Position numbers and translations under genes: made by a program. A model generated the notes under the pieces. The model was not told where the DNA came from and did not search any database. It was given only the letters and a program-made list of their open reading frames with translations. Below, in pieces: positions 34,078 through 42,561 of a stretch of DNA of 64,000 bases (position 1 is the stretch's first letter; each line of letters starts with the position of its first letter). This stretch comes from Marinilongibacter aquaticus (GTDB lineage Bacteria > Bacteroidota > Bacteroidia > Cytophagales > Spirosomataceae): NCBI RefSeq assembly GCF_020149935.1, contig NZ_CP083757.1, forward strand, positions 3,249,501 through 3,313,500. Reading direction: 5' to 3'.

Positions 34078-35502
34078 TTGAAAATTGTGTTGAATAAAGC
34101 AATCTTTTTTTTCGCAGCAGCTCTGTTGTGCAGCTCGTGCAAACAGTCGGATGATGTGCCTACAAGTGAATGGGAGACCGAGGCACCCAAAGGCACTTTG
34201 CATGCCGAAGCGAATGAAGCTTTTTCGGGAGGGACCCAAACGGTTTTCGATCAATCGGTGAATGCCTTCGGTTTTCAATCTCCCGATTTAAGCAATGAAA
34301 ACGGACTCTTGTTTTTTGTGGGCAATTCTTTTTTTAACCAAAATTGGGTAACCGCTCCATCTTCCACAACGGCAAGAGATGGCTTAGGGCCTCTTTTCAA
34401 TGCCCGCTCATGTGCCTCCTGCCATTTCAAAGACGGGCGAGGAAGGCCAAATACGGAAGGCGAATTTGGACGAGGGCTTTTGTTTCGTCTTAGTGTGGCC
34501 GGCACAGATGCCCACGGAGGGCCCAAGGCCGACGCCGTATACGGCACGCAATTGCAAGACCAGTCGATATTGGGAGTAATGACCGAAGGGAATGTAAAAA
34601 CGGTGTATGAAGAGCAGGCAGGACAATATCCCGACGGTACATCTTTTTCATTGCGAAAACCCAGTTATATCCTGACCGAATTGATGTACGGGGCGATGGA
34701 TCCCGGAATTATGATTTCACCGCGTGTGGCTCCGCAAATGGCGGGTATGGGTTTGCTCGAAGCCGTGGACGAATCTACTGTGCTTTCTTTTGCCGATGAA
34801 AACGATTTGGATGGTGACGGTATTTCTGGGAAAGCCAATTATGTATGGAATGAGAGTAGCGGACAAAGTGAGTTGGGGCGTTTCGGTTGGAAGGCCAATC
34901 AACCGACCGTGAAACAACAAGTAGCGGGTGCTTTTGTAGGCGATATGGGAATCACAAGTTCTCTTTTTCCCAAACAGAATTGCCAAAATTGTGAAGACAT
35001 CCCCAATGGAGGTGATCCAGAAATTGAAGACGAGGATTTGCACAAGGTGGTATTGTATTCGGCTACTTTGGCTGTACCGGGCCGTCGCGACTGGGAAGAC
35101 GAAAAGGTACTGAGAGGCAAATATTTTTTCGATAAAATGGCTTGTACGGGCTGTCATGTGAGCGAAATGAAAACGGGTACGCAAACAGAATTCAAGGCTT
35201 TGGCCAACCAATCTATTCGGCCCTATACCGATTTGCTGCTGCACGATATGGGAGAGGGTTTGGCCGATAAACGCCCCGATTATTTGGCGAATGGAAATGA
35301 GTGGCGAACGCCGCCACTTTGGGGCATAGGCCTTTTCGAGACCGTAAACAAACACACCTATTATTTACACGATGGTCGAGCCCGCAATTTGGAAGAAGCC
35401 ATACTTTGGCATGGCGGAGAGGCCGAAAACTCGAAAACGAAGTTCATGTATTTGTCGAAAGCGGACCGAGAGGCCGTTGTACAATTTTTAAATTCATTGT
35501 AG
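34078..35502 (+). CDS. Di-haem c-type oxidoreductase lipoprotein (DUF1111/DHOR family)
   Basis: 474 residues from a TTG at 34078; GTG at 34087 and TTG at 34090 are other non-ATG choices, and no ATG is available. Lipobox LCSSC (Cys21). Two haem c sites: CASCH (112-116) and CTGCH (356-360); the extra pair CQNC (302-305) could be a disulfide or metal site. RDGLGPLFNARSC and the Trp/His-rich C-terminal GIGLFETVNKHTYYLHDGRARNLEEAILWHGGEAE are characteristic of this peroxidase-like family. The protein would be a surface or periplasmic electron carrier, perhaps reducing or oxidising iron. Its stop overlaps the start of the third imelysin gene. Confidence 0.9.
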   Translation: MKIVLNKAIFFFAAALLCSSCKQSDDVPTSEWETEAPKGTLHAEANEAFSGGTQTVFDQSVNAFGFQSPDLSNENGLLFFVGNSFFNQNWVTAPSSTTARDGLGPLFNARSCASCHFKDGRGRPNTEGEFGRGLLFRLSVAGTDAHGGPKADAVYGTQLQDQSILGVMTEGNVKTVYEEQAGQYPDGTSFSLRKPSYILTELMYGAMDPGIMISPRVAPQMAGMGLLEAVDESTVLSFADENDLDGDGISGKANYVWNESSGQSELGRFGWKANQPTVKQQVAGAFVGDMGITSSLFPKQNCQNCEDIPNGGDPEIEDEDLHKVVLYSATLAVPGRRDWEDEKVLRGKYFFDKMACTGCHVSEMKTGTQTEFKALANQSIRPYTDLLLHDMGEGLADKRPDYLANGNEWRTPPLWGIGLFETVNKHTYYLHDGRARNLEEAILWHGGEAENSKTKFMYLSKADREAVVQFLNSL

Positions 35503-36581
35503 TGAAAAGAAGCGTTTCATACTTTTTTATATTTTCTCTTTTGTGGGCTTGCGGCTCACCGGATTCAAACGATAAAGTAGAGCCCGTTGATCGCTCACAG
35601 GTTTTCCAGAATATTTTCAAAGAAGCCATTGTCCCGGCACACGAAGACCTCATTTCGGCCACCGAAGATGTTTTGGCTCAGGCCAAAGTGTTTCAAGAGA
35701 ATTCGGATATCGAGTCTTTGGAAAAACTGCGTACACTGTGGACAAAAGCTCGCATTCAGTGGGCTCATGTGGAGTTATACAATATTGGTGAAATCAATGA
35801 AGGCTTTGCTCATTATCGCCTGAACAGGTATCCCGCGAATACCGATAAATTGGAAAGTAACCTCAAAGGTGCCGATGAGCTGGATTTGGCCTTCGTGGAA
35901 AGTGCGGGTTCGAATACAGTTGGTTTTGCGGCCTTGGAATTCTTGCTTTTTAAGGATGGGCAAGAAACTGAGGCGGTTTTGGCCGAGCGTCAGGAAATGC
36001 GTGAAAGATATGCGGATTATCTAGTGGCCTTGTCACAGTATTTGTCCGATGAGAGCAAGGTGTTGTTGGAAAAGATCAATGGCATGGAATCTGTGTGGTC
36101 TGCCAATACCGATATGTATTCCATGAATCAATTGGTAAATGCCTATGTGGCTTTGATCGAAACGATGAAAAACAACAAAGTGGGCAAACCCAGCGGCCTT
36201 TACGGAAGCCAAGGCGAAGACCCCAGTTTGGTTGAATGCCCGTATTCGAAAATTTCTTTTGCTCTGATGGAGGCCAATTTGCAGGAACTTGCCCATTCTT
36301 TTCAGGCAGGGGGCGGGACAAACTTGTATGCCGTGCTCGATCAGGTGCAAACCGAAGTAAGCGGTTCTGCGGAATTGTCGGGAATTATTCAAAATGCATT
36401 TACCGAAAGCAATTCGCTTCTTGTTTCGATGGATTTACCCTTGAGCGAAATGGTACTGGAAGATCCCGTAAAAGTGGCCGAATTGCATGCCGCACTGCAC
36501 GATCTTTTGTTGGCCGTGAAAGTGGATATGGCCAATCTCTTGGGTGTGACCGTGGTTTTCAACGACAACGACGGAGATTGA
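35502..36581 (+). CDS. Imelysin-like lipoprotein (His-less GxHxxE)
   Basis: 359 residues from a GTG at 35502 that shares its first base with the preceding stop (TAGTG). Lipobox LLWAC (Cys17). The imelysin-type helical bundle includes LEKLRTLWTKARIQWAHVELYNIGEIN. The metal motif is GFAALE (141-146): the His is replaced by Ala, the Glu is kept. It ends in VVFNDNDGD, similar to the tail of the imelysin-like protein in operon 1 (VDADGD). This pair looks like paralogues of one sub-class, each the partner of a different operon. It converges with the SLC12-like gene 7 bases away. Confidence 0.9.
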   Translation: MKRSVSYFFIFSLLWACGSPDSNDKVEPVDRSQVFQNIFKEAIVPAHEDLISATEDVLAQAKVFQENSDIESLEKLRTLWTKARIQWAHVELYNIGEINEGFAHYRLNRYPANTDKLESNLKGADELDLAFVESAGSNTVGFAALEFLLFKDGQETEAVLAERQEMRERYADYLVALSQYLSDESKVLLEKINGMESVWSANTDMYSMNQLVNAYVALIETMKNNKVGKPSGLYGSQGEDPSLVECPYSKISFALMEANLQELAHSFQAGGGTNLYAVLDQVQTEVSGSAELSGIIQNAFTESNSLLVSMDLPLSEMVLEDPVKVAELHAALHDLLLAVKVDMANLLGVTVVFNDNDGD

Positions 36582-36588
36582 TTGGCGG

Positions 36589-38817
36589 TTATTTAATCTG
36601 TTTGCCTTCTTCTGTATTGACAAATAGAATATTGCAGAGGTCGTCGTAACCTGTAAATACTTCGGCACCAAAACGCTTGAGAGCATCGCTCAAGAAACCG
36701 AGTACAATCAAGTCAGCATCGGCAGAATTGGCTTGAATAATGGCTTTGAGCTCCACATCTTCGGGATGTTCGATAAACTCGACATTGTTTCTGGAAATGG
36801 GCAATTGCCCTGCAGAGATCAGGTGCATCATTTTTTGTTTTTCCTGATCAAGGTTTTCGAAGGGGAATACCGTCAAGACTTTTATGACACCGTTTTTCCA
36901 ATCGGGGTGGGCCGAGATGACATAAGCCAAAAGGATCATCAAATTGGCGTTTTCATAATCTTGCGGAGTAATCCAAACGTGAATTTCACGCATGAGGCCG
37001 TATTGCCTTTCTGAAGTGGAAAGAATTCCAATGTCAAAATCAGCGGCCTGAATCAATTTGAAATTTTCGACAATACTCAGGATTTCCTCCGGTTTGTTTC
37101 GGGCATGATCGAAAATCATAAGGTTGTTTTCGGTACCCGAGATACTCGGCAATTGCACCACCTGCGAAATGGAGCCCGCAAGTGTGGGGTTGATCAAGGT
37201 ATCGGTATACACTTCGCTTTTTGTGGCTCTGGCCATACGAATGATCCGATCTTTCACCTCGCGAGCGTCTCGGTTCGATTGCTTCGAAAGGTAGCCGTCA
37301 ATGTGGTGAATGTAGGTGCCAAAACCGTATTTATAGGCAATCCATCGGTTCAGGTTGAAAGCATCCAAACGGTGGAAAGTATTGGAGCTGAGAAATACCG
37401 CGGAAGGCCGCCAACTTTTGTGTTCTTCTTTTTCCGATTTCTGAAGAAATACGTGAATTTTTCGGCTGATCTGGTACATCACGCCCTGAAATATTACAGC
37501 AATGTTCTTTTTGTCGGCATTGAAAAAATTCAACGAGAAATAAAGAGCGATAATCAGAAAAATGGAAGCGAAGGCATAGCCCGAATTCATGAAGAACATG
37601 AGCCCGAAACAAGCCACTGCTCCGAATAAACTGATATACCATTTGGATTTGAATCGTGGACGATAAGAGGGATCCGCGGCAAAATGCTGCATAAAAGAGA
37701 TTAAGCACAGCGAACCGTAGGTCACCATGAAAAACATCGAAATGATTTCGGCCACGGCATCCAGTTTGCCCATTAAGATAAAGGCCAAGGCGATAATTAC
37801 CGTAACCACATAGGCATTGTAGGGTTCATCGCCTTTGCCACGCCCTTGGGCCAGCAGTTCGTTCATTCTTCGCGAAGGAAAAACTTTATCTTTTGCAATC
37901 GCTTGGAGCGTACGCGGTGCCACCAAAATCGATCCAATGGCCGAAGAAATGGTGGCTGCAGCCAAACCCAGCGGTATTAGCCAATAGCCTTGTACGGCAA
38001 TTTTGCCCATGACCAGATCTTGCGTATTGGCCAGTAATTCGGGCGGAGCGGAGCGGTCAAGTTTGAAGGCAATAAAAACATAGACCAACATGCCGAAAAT
38101 AGTGGCTGTGAGTGTGCCCAATGGAATGGATCGCCCAGGGTCCTTCAGGTCTCCAGAAAGGCCCAATCCGGCAATAATTCCCGTAAAGGCAGGAAATATG
38201 ATTGCAAAAACGGTAAAAATTGAGACTTCGGGTATTTTAGGAAGCATGGCTCCGGGAGCCACTTCAACAGGATTGCCCACAAAGAAAGCAATTAAAGAAA
38301 TGGTCAGAATTGCGACAACCCAATAGAGGGTTTGCAAACCCAGTTTGGCTCCTTTGGTAAGCACAATGGCGGTGAGGATAAACAAAGCCGGTATGGCCAC
38401 GGTTTGGCTTTTGTGCAGCAGCCAATCGGCCCAAGGTACAAAAGTATAATGATCAAAAAGCCAATTCCAGGCAGGCGTAAAGGCTTCGGTGAAAGCGATA
38501 ATATAAAAAGCTACACTAATGGCTTGGGAAATGAAAAGGGTAATGCCAATGGTGGCTCCGATAACCAAGCCGAACGACCTGGAGACAATGTAATAAGCTC
38601 CGCCACCTTCAACTTTAAAGTTCGTAGCGATTTCGGACAGGGCCATGGCCGTGGGGATGGTTACGGCATGGCCAATGACAATGATAAGCAGGGTTCCGCC
38701 AAGACCAACAGTACCTACGGCATAGCCAAAACGCAGAAACAGTATGGCCCCGAGAATGGTAGATATAGCTGTAAAAAAAACAGGGGTGGTGCCAAACTTA
38801 TGTTCCTCTTCCGTCAT
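36589..38817 (-). CDS. SLC12-type cation-chloride cotransporter family protein
   Basis: 742 residues. About 12 membrane helices of the APC superfamily fill residues 1-430. The first helices, TILGAILFLRFGYAVG and EIATNFKVEGGGAYYIVSRSFG, match the corresponding part of animal Na-K-Cl cotransporters. A cytosolic C-terminal region of ~290 residues contains HVWITPQDYENANLMILLAY and WKNGVIKVLTVFPFENLD, which also resemble the regulatory domain of SLC12 proteins. It would move an inorganic ion or amino acid driven by a cation gradient. Substrate unknown. Own promoter; convergent with the iron operon. Confidence 0.85.
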   Translation of the reverse strand: MTEEEHKFGTTPVFFTAISTILGAILFLRFGYAVGTVGLGGTLLIIVIGHAVTIPTAMALSEIATNFKVEGGGAYYIVSRSFGLVIGATIGITLFISQAISVAFYIIAFTEAFTPAWNWLFDHYTFVPWADWLLHKSQTVAIPALFILTAIVLTKGAKLGLQTLYWVVAILTISLIAFFVGNPVEVAPGAMLPKIPEVSIFTVFAIIFPAFTGIIAGLGLSGDLKDPGRSIPLGTLTATIFGMLVYVFIAFKLDRSAPPELLANTQDLVMGKIAVQGYWLIPLGLAAATISSAIGSILVAPRTLQAIAKDKVFPSRRMNELLAQGRGKGDEPYNAYVVTVIIALAFILMGKLDAVAEIISMFFMVTYGSLCLISFMQHFAADPSYRPRFKSKWYISLFGAVACFGLMFFMNSGYAFASIFLIIALYFSLNFFNADKKNIAVIFQGVMYQISRKIHVFLQKSEKEEHKSWRPSAVFLSSNTFHRLDAFNLNRWIAYKYGFGTYIHHIDGYLSKQSNRDAREVKDRIIRMARATKSEVYTDTLINPTLAGSISQVVQLPSISGTENNLMIFDHARNKPEEILSIVENFKLIQAADFDIGILSTSERQYGLMREIHVWITPQDYENANLMILLAYVISAHPDWKNGVIKVLTVFPFENLDQEKQKMMHLISAGQLPISRNNVEFIEHPEDVELKAIIQANSADADLIVLGFLSDALKRFGAEVFTGYDDLCNILFVNTEEGKQIK

Positions 38818-38836
38818 ATTTGTTCGGGTCTTTGTT

Positions 38837-38865
38837 CAAAACTAAAGATTTCGAGCTATAAACAA
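38837..38865 (-). promoter_or_regulatory. Promoter of the SLC12-like gene
   Basis: On the minus strand: TTG (-33, 38863-38865), 18 bases, TAGTTTTG (-7, 38837-38844), then 19 bases to the start codon. Confidence 0.6.
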
Positions 38866-38909
38866 AGCCAAAACTCGAATCTTCTCAGAAAGCTTTTTGC
38901 GAATGGAAA

Positions 38910-39647
38910 TTAAATTTTCCGTTTCAATTCGAAATGTTTTCCCAAGTATACACGACGTACCATTTCGTCGGCCGCAAGTTCTTCGGCTGTGCCGTGTTTC
39001 AAAATTTTGCCCTCGAAAAGTAAATAAGCCCGGTCTGTAATCGACAAAGTTTCGTTTACGTTGTGGTCGGTGATGAGTATGCCAATGTTGCGGTGTTTCA
39101 ATTTGGCGACAATACTTTGAATCTCTTCCACGGCAATTGGGTCTACGCCGGCAAAGGGTTCGTCGAGAAGAATAAATTTGGGATCTACGGCCAAGGCCCG
39201 GGCAATTTCGGTGCGTCTGCGTTCTCCACCAGAAAGAACGATCCCTTTGTTTTTACGGACATGGGTCAGCGAAAACTCCTCCAAAAGCTCTTCGGTTTTT
39301 TCCTTTCGTTCGGCCTTTTTGATCTCTGGCTTGGCCAATTCAAGAATCCCTATGATGTTTTCTTCTACGGTCAAATCGCGAAAAACAGAGGCTTCTTGAG
39401 CCAAATAGCCTATGCCCAATTTGCCCCGTTTGTACATGGGCAGGTCGGTGATTTCTCGGTCATCGAGCCAAACTTTCCCCGAATTGGGTTTAACCAAACC
39501 CACGGCCATGTAAAATGAAGTGGTTTTACCAGCACCGTTCGGACCCAATAGACCCACAATTTCACCTTGGGCTACTTCGTAGCTCACTTGATCGTTCACC
39601 TTACGTTGACCGTATTTTTTGACCAGATTTTCTGTACGTAATTTCAT
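38910..39647 (-). CDS. lptB: LPS export ABC transporter ATP-binding protein LptB
   Basis: 245 residues. ABC ATPase that powers lipopolysaccharide transport from the inner membrane through the Lpt bridge. Walker [11 protein letters not shown] (35-44), Q-loop [20 protein letters not shown], signature LSGGERRR, Walker [20 protein letters not shown] and the switch His in [11 protein letters not shown] are all present. [17 protein letters not shown] and DPIAVxEI are the LptB-specific forms. It stands alone, without lptF/lptG beside it. Confidence 0.95.
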   Translation of the reverse strand: MKLRTENLVKKYGQRKVNDQVSYEVAQGEIVGLLGPNGAGKTTSFYMAVGLVKPNSGKVWLDDREITDLPMYKRGKLGIGYLAQEASVFRDLTVEENIIGILELAKPEIKKAERKEKTEELLEEFSLTHVRKNKGIVLSGGERRRTEIARALAVDPKFILLDEPFAGVDPIAVEEIQSIVAKLKHRNIGILITDHNVNETLSITDRAYLLFEGKILKHGTAEELAADEMVRRVYLGKHFELKRKI

Positions 39648-39666
39648 TTTTGCCCCATGTTCGCTA

Positions 39667-39674
39667 CAAAATTA
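39667..39674 (-). promoter_or_regulatory. -7 element of the lptB promoter
   Basis: The minus strand reads TAATTTTG, 19 bases before the start codon. Confidence 0.45.
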
Positions 39675-39694
39675 GAAGATTATTTTTGGGAAGG

Positions 39695-41419
39695 TCAGTA
39701 TTTAATATCCTTTAAGAACAATTGCAAGCTGCTGATCCCGCGAAAAGTATTTTCTTCAATCGTATAAACGACGGAGAATTGATCTGCAGCCAGCAGGCTT
39801 TCGTAGTGTTTGTCTCGCATGCCAAAGCCCACGGCTGTGAAAGTTTGCCCTGTCTGCGGATCGACCAGCTCCAATCGCAAATGTTTTTCTTTCATGATTC
39901 TCGGCGTTGAGGCAAGGCTCAATCCCGAGGTTTTGAAAACTGGCCGCATGTTTTTTGGGCCAAAGGGACCCATCCGCTTCATGATTCTGAAAAACTTGGC
40001 CGATATACTGGAAAAGCTGAGCTCCAGATCAATGACTATAGTGGGTTGCAAATGTTCTTCTTGCAATTGGGCCTGTACCACTTCATCGAAAGCTTTCCGG
40101 AAAGCCTCTATGTGCTCTATTTTGATGGTCATTCCGGCCGCATGACGGTGCCCTCCAAACTGTTCAAGCCAATTTGAGCAAGCGTCGATAGCTTGGTACA
40201 AATCGAAATTTTGTACAGAACGAGCCGAGCCTGCGGCCAGGTTGTCTTTTGTGGCGGTAAAGATGACGGTCGGGCGATAGAAATGCTCGATGCAGCGTGA
40301 GGCCACGATGCCGATTACACCTTTGTGCCAATCGTGTTTGAAAAGCACCGTGCTTTTGGCTTCGTGCAACATCCAAGGGTCTGTCGAAATCATGGCCAAG
40401 GCCTCTTCGGTAATTTGGCTATCATGCGTTTTCCTTTCGGTATTGTGGGCCTGAATTTTATAGGCAAAATCCACCGCCTCTTCGTAGTTTTTAGAAAGCA
40501 ACAAATCGACCGCCGATTGGGCGTGAGCAATTCTTCCCGCCGCATTGATACGTGGCCCCAAAGTGAAAACCACATTTTCGATGTTCATTTCTCCTTGGAA
40601 ACCGGAAACCTCTTTCAAGGCTTTCAGTCCAGTACTTGGGTTTTCGTTCAGTTTCTTTAGGCCAAAATGAGCGAGCGTTCGGTTTTCGCCAATTATGGGT
40701 ACAATATCAGAGGCAATGCTGATGACCGCCAAATCCAGGTACGTGTATAAATTTTCGAGAGGGATATTGCGTTTGAGGCAAAAGGCCGTGAGCAGTTTGA
40801 AACCCACGCCGTTGCCGGTAAGTTCTTTAAAAGGGTATGGGCAACCTTTGCGTTTTGGATCGAGGATGGCCACTGCATCGGGCAAGTTTTCACCGGGTTC
40901 ATGGTGGTCGCACACAATGAAGTCCATTCCCAATGTATTGGCATAAGCAATGTTTTCTACCGACTTGATGCCGCAATCGAGAGCAACAATCAGGCTGGTC
41001 TTTTTTTCTTTTGCCCAATCTATACCTGTTTTCGAAATGCCGTAACCTTCTTTGTAGCGGTCGGGATTATAATGGTGGATATTGTCGTGGTATTTGGATA
41101 GGAAACCATAAACCAAGGCCACCGCGGTGGTGCCATCTACATCGTAGTCGCCATAAATTACGACAGTTTCTTCTTCACGGATGGCTTTTTCCAAACGCTC
41201 CACTGCCTTTTCCATGTCTTGCATAAGAAAGGGATCGTGCAAATCTTCGAGCTTGGGAGTAAAAAAGCTTTTGGCTTCTTCGAATGAATGCACACCTCTT
41301 TGCCAAAGAAGTAGGGCCAATTCTTCTGTGATTCCAATCTCGTTTTGAAGTTTGAGCACCACTTGTTTTTCTTCAGTGGTTTGGGGTTGTGTAGCGAGTA
41401 ACCATCTGTTTTCAGTCAT
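39695..41419 (-). CDS. recJ: Single-stranded-DNA exonuclease RecJ
   Basis: 574 residues, full RecJ length. It degrades single-stranded DNA 5' to 3' in recombination and mismatch repair. DHH phosphoesterase motifs: VVIYGDYDVDGTTAVAL (Asp91, Asp93, Asp95), LIVALDCGIKS, FIVCDHHEPG (motif DHH) and ALPDAVAILDPKR. DHHA1: the catalytic GGHRHAAGMTI. The C-terminal OB-fold ends with the usual KDIK tail. Monocistronic; its promoter lies only 4 bases before the start. Confidence 0.95.
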   Translation of the reverse strand: MTENRWLLATQPQTTEEKQVVLKLQNEIGITEELALLLWQRGVHSFEEAKSFFTPKLEDLHDPFLMQDMEKAVERLEKAIREEETVVIYGDYDVDGTTAVALVYGFLSKYHDNIHHYNPDRYKEGYGISKTGIDWAKEKKTSLIVALDCGIKSVENIAYANTLGMDFIVCDHHEPGENLPDAVAILDPKRKGCPYPFKELTGNGVGFKLLTAFCLKRNIPLENLYTYLDLAVISIASDIVPIIGENRTLAHFGLKKLNENPSTGLKALKEVSGFQGEMNIENVVFTLGPRINAAGRIAHAQSAVDLLLSKNYEEAVDFAYKIQAHNTERKTHDSQITEEALAMISTDPWMLHEAKSTVLFKHDWHKGVIGIVASRCIEHFYRPTVIFTATKDNLAAGSARSVQNFDLYQAIDACSNWLEQFGGHRHAAGMTIKIEHIEAFRKAFDEVVQAQLQEEHLQPTIVIDLELSFSSISAKFFRIMKRMGPFGPKNMRPVFKTSGLSLASTPRIMKEKHLRLELVDPQTGQTFTAVGFGMRDKHYESLLAADQFSVVYTIEENTFRGISSLQLFLKDIKY

Positions 41420-41423
41420 GTGT

Positions 41424-41451
41424 CAAAATTAAAGAATTTTGGGGCAATCAA
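41424..41451 (-). promoter_or_regulatory. recJ promoter placed for a leaderless transcript
   Basis: On the minus strand: TTG (41449-41451), 17 bases, TAATTTTG (41424-41431). The -7 element ends 4 bases before the ATG, so transcription should begin at or within the start codon. Confidence 0.55.
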
Positions 41452-41484
41452 ACTTTTGAAAACAAGATTTCGTATTATCAGGCG

Positions 41485-42561
41485 ATGAAGAAACTCATAC
41501 TTTTTCTTTTGCCCTTTATGGGTTTGGCACAGGAGCAGCCTGCAAAGAAGGCTTGGCTAAAAGACAAGACCTTGATAGCCATACCCGTTGTTTTTCGTTT
41601 TCCCGAAACGGGCTGGGGCTGGGGAGCTGCGGCCACTTCGACCTGGCGTTGGGCAAAAGACGCCGAATGGGCCAAGCCCTCGCAGGCTTCATTGGGTTTG
41701 ACGTTCACGCAGAAAAAGCAAGTGCTCGCCTTTTTGCCTTTTCAGGTTTTCCTGGATAATAACCGTTATTATCTCAATGCCGATATCGGTTGGTTTAAGT
41801 ACAATTTTTTTTATTACGGAATAGGGGAAAACGCTGTGCCGCAAGAACGTTACGAGGTGAAATTTCCGCGAATTCGACTTTTGGCTGTGCGGCAGCTCGG
41901 TGGTAGTAAAAATTTATATGCTGGATTTCGGGTGAATTACGAAGAATACAGTGTTTACGGGCAAGAGCCCGCCGGAGAATTGGCTCAAGGAGATATTGAA
42001 GGCTCGGAATACAGCCGCACTTCGGCCATTGGGCCGGCATTGTTTTACGATTCTCGCGATGCGGTATTCTATCCGCGGAAAGGTATTTTTGGTGAACTGA
42101 ATTTCTTGTCCTCTTTAAAGGGTTTGGGGGCCGATCGGAATTTTTCTCAGCTTTCGCTCGACGTATCAGGATACAAAAGTTTGGGCAAAGATTGGGTTTT
42201 GGCCGGAAACCTTTATACGGTAAACTCATTTGGGCGGGCCACTCCATTCTCACAATTGGGCATGCTCGGAGGACCCAAAAAGATGAGGGGAGTTTACCAA
42301 GGTTTTTTTCGCGATAAAAACGTAGCCTTACTGCAAAGCGAACTGCGTTGGGAAATATGGCAGATTATAGGGATGAATTTCTTCGGAAATCTTGGGTTTC
42401 TCGGAAATGAAAATGATTTCCTACGACTCGAACACCCCAAATTTACCTATGGATTGGGTTTGCGTATCGCCACAAAAAATCATTTGAATCTTCGCCTCGA
42501 TTACGGTTTCTCACCCTATGGGAAAGGCAATTTTTACGCGACTGTGGGCGAGGCCTTTTAA
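41485..42561 (+). CDS. BamA/TamA-family outer membrane barrel (Omp85-type, no POTRA)
   Basis: 358 residues with a short signal peptide (cleaved near MGLAQ). The 16-strand barrel of the surface-antigen family: FRFPETGWGWGAAATSTW, FYDSRDAVFYPRKGIFGELNF (typical DSRDxxxxPxxG motif), LGGPKKMRGVYQGFFRDKN (the RGY/RGF loop) and a terminal strand NFYATVGEAF. POTRA domains are absent, so it is the short type common in Bacteroidota, where a partner may supply the periplasmic part. It may insert or translocate a cargo protein in the outer membrane, or be a structural relative only. Its last 4 bases overlap the convergent gene. Confidence 0.85.
   Translation: MKKLILFLLPFMGLAQEQPAKKAWLKDKTLIAIPVVFRFPETGWGWGAAATSTWRWAKDAEWAKPSQASLGLTFTQKKQVLAFLPFQVFLDNNRYYLNADIGWFKYNFFYYGIGENAVPQERYEVKFPRIRLLAVRQLGGSKNLYAGFRVNYEEYSVYGQEPAGELAQGDIEGSEYSRTSAIGPALFYDSRDAVFYPRKGIFGELNFLSSLKGLGADRNFSQLSLDVSGYKSLGKDWVLAGNLYTVNSFGRATPFSQLGMLGGPKKMRGVYQGFFRDKNVALLQSELRWEIWQIIGMNFFGNLGFLGNENDFLRLEHPKFTYGLGLRIATKNHLNLRLDYGFSPYGKGNFYATVGEAF

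Noticed and set aside
35301-35501. Upstream start of the third imelysin at 35301
   Set aside because: That stretch codes for the end of the di-haem protein in another frame; GTG 35502 begins a lipoprotein signal.
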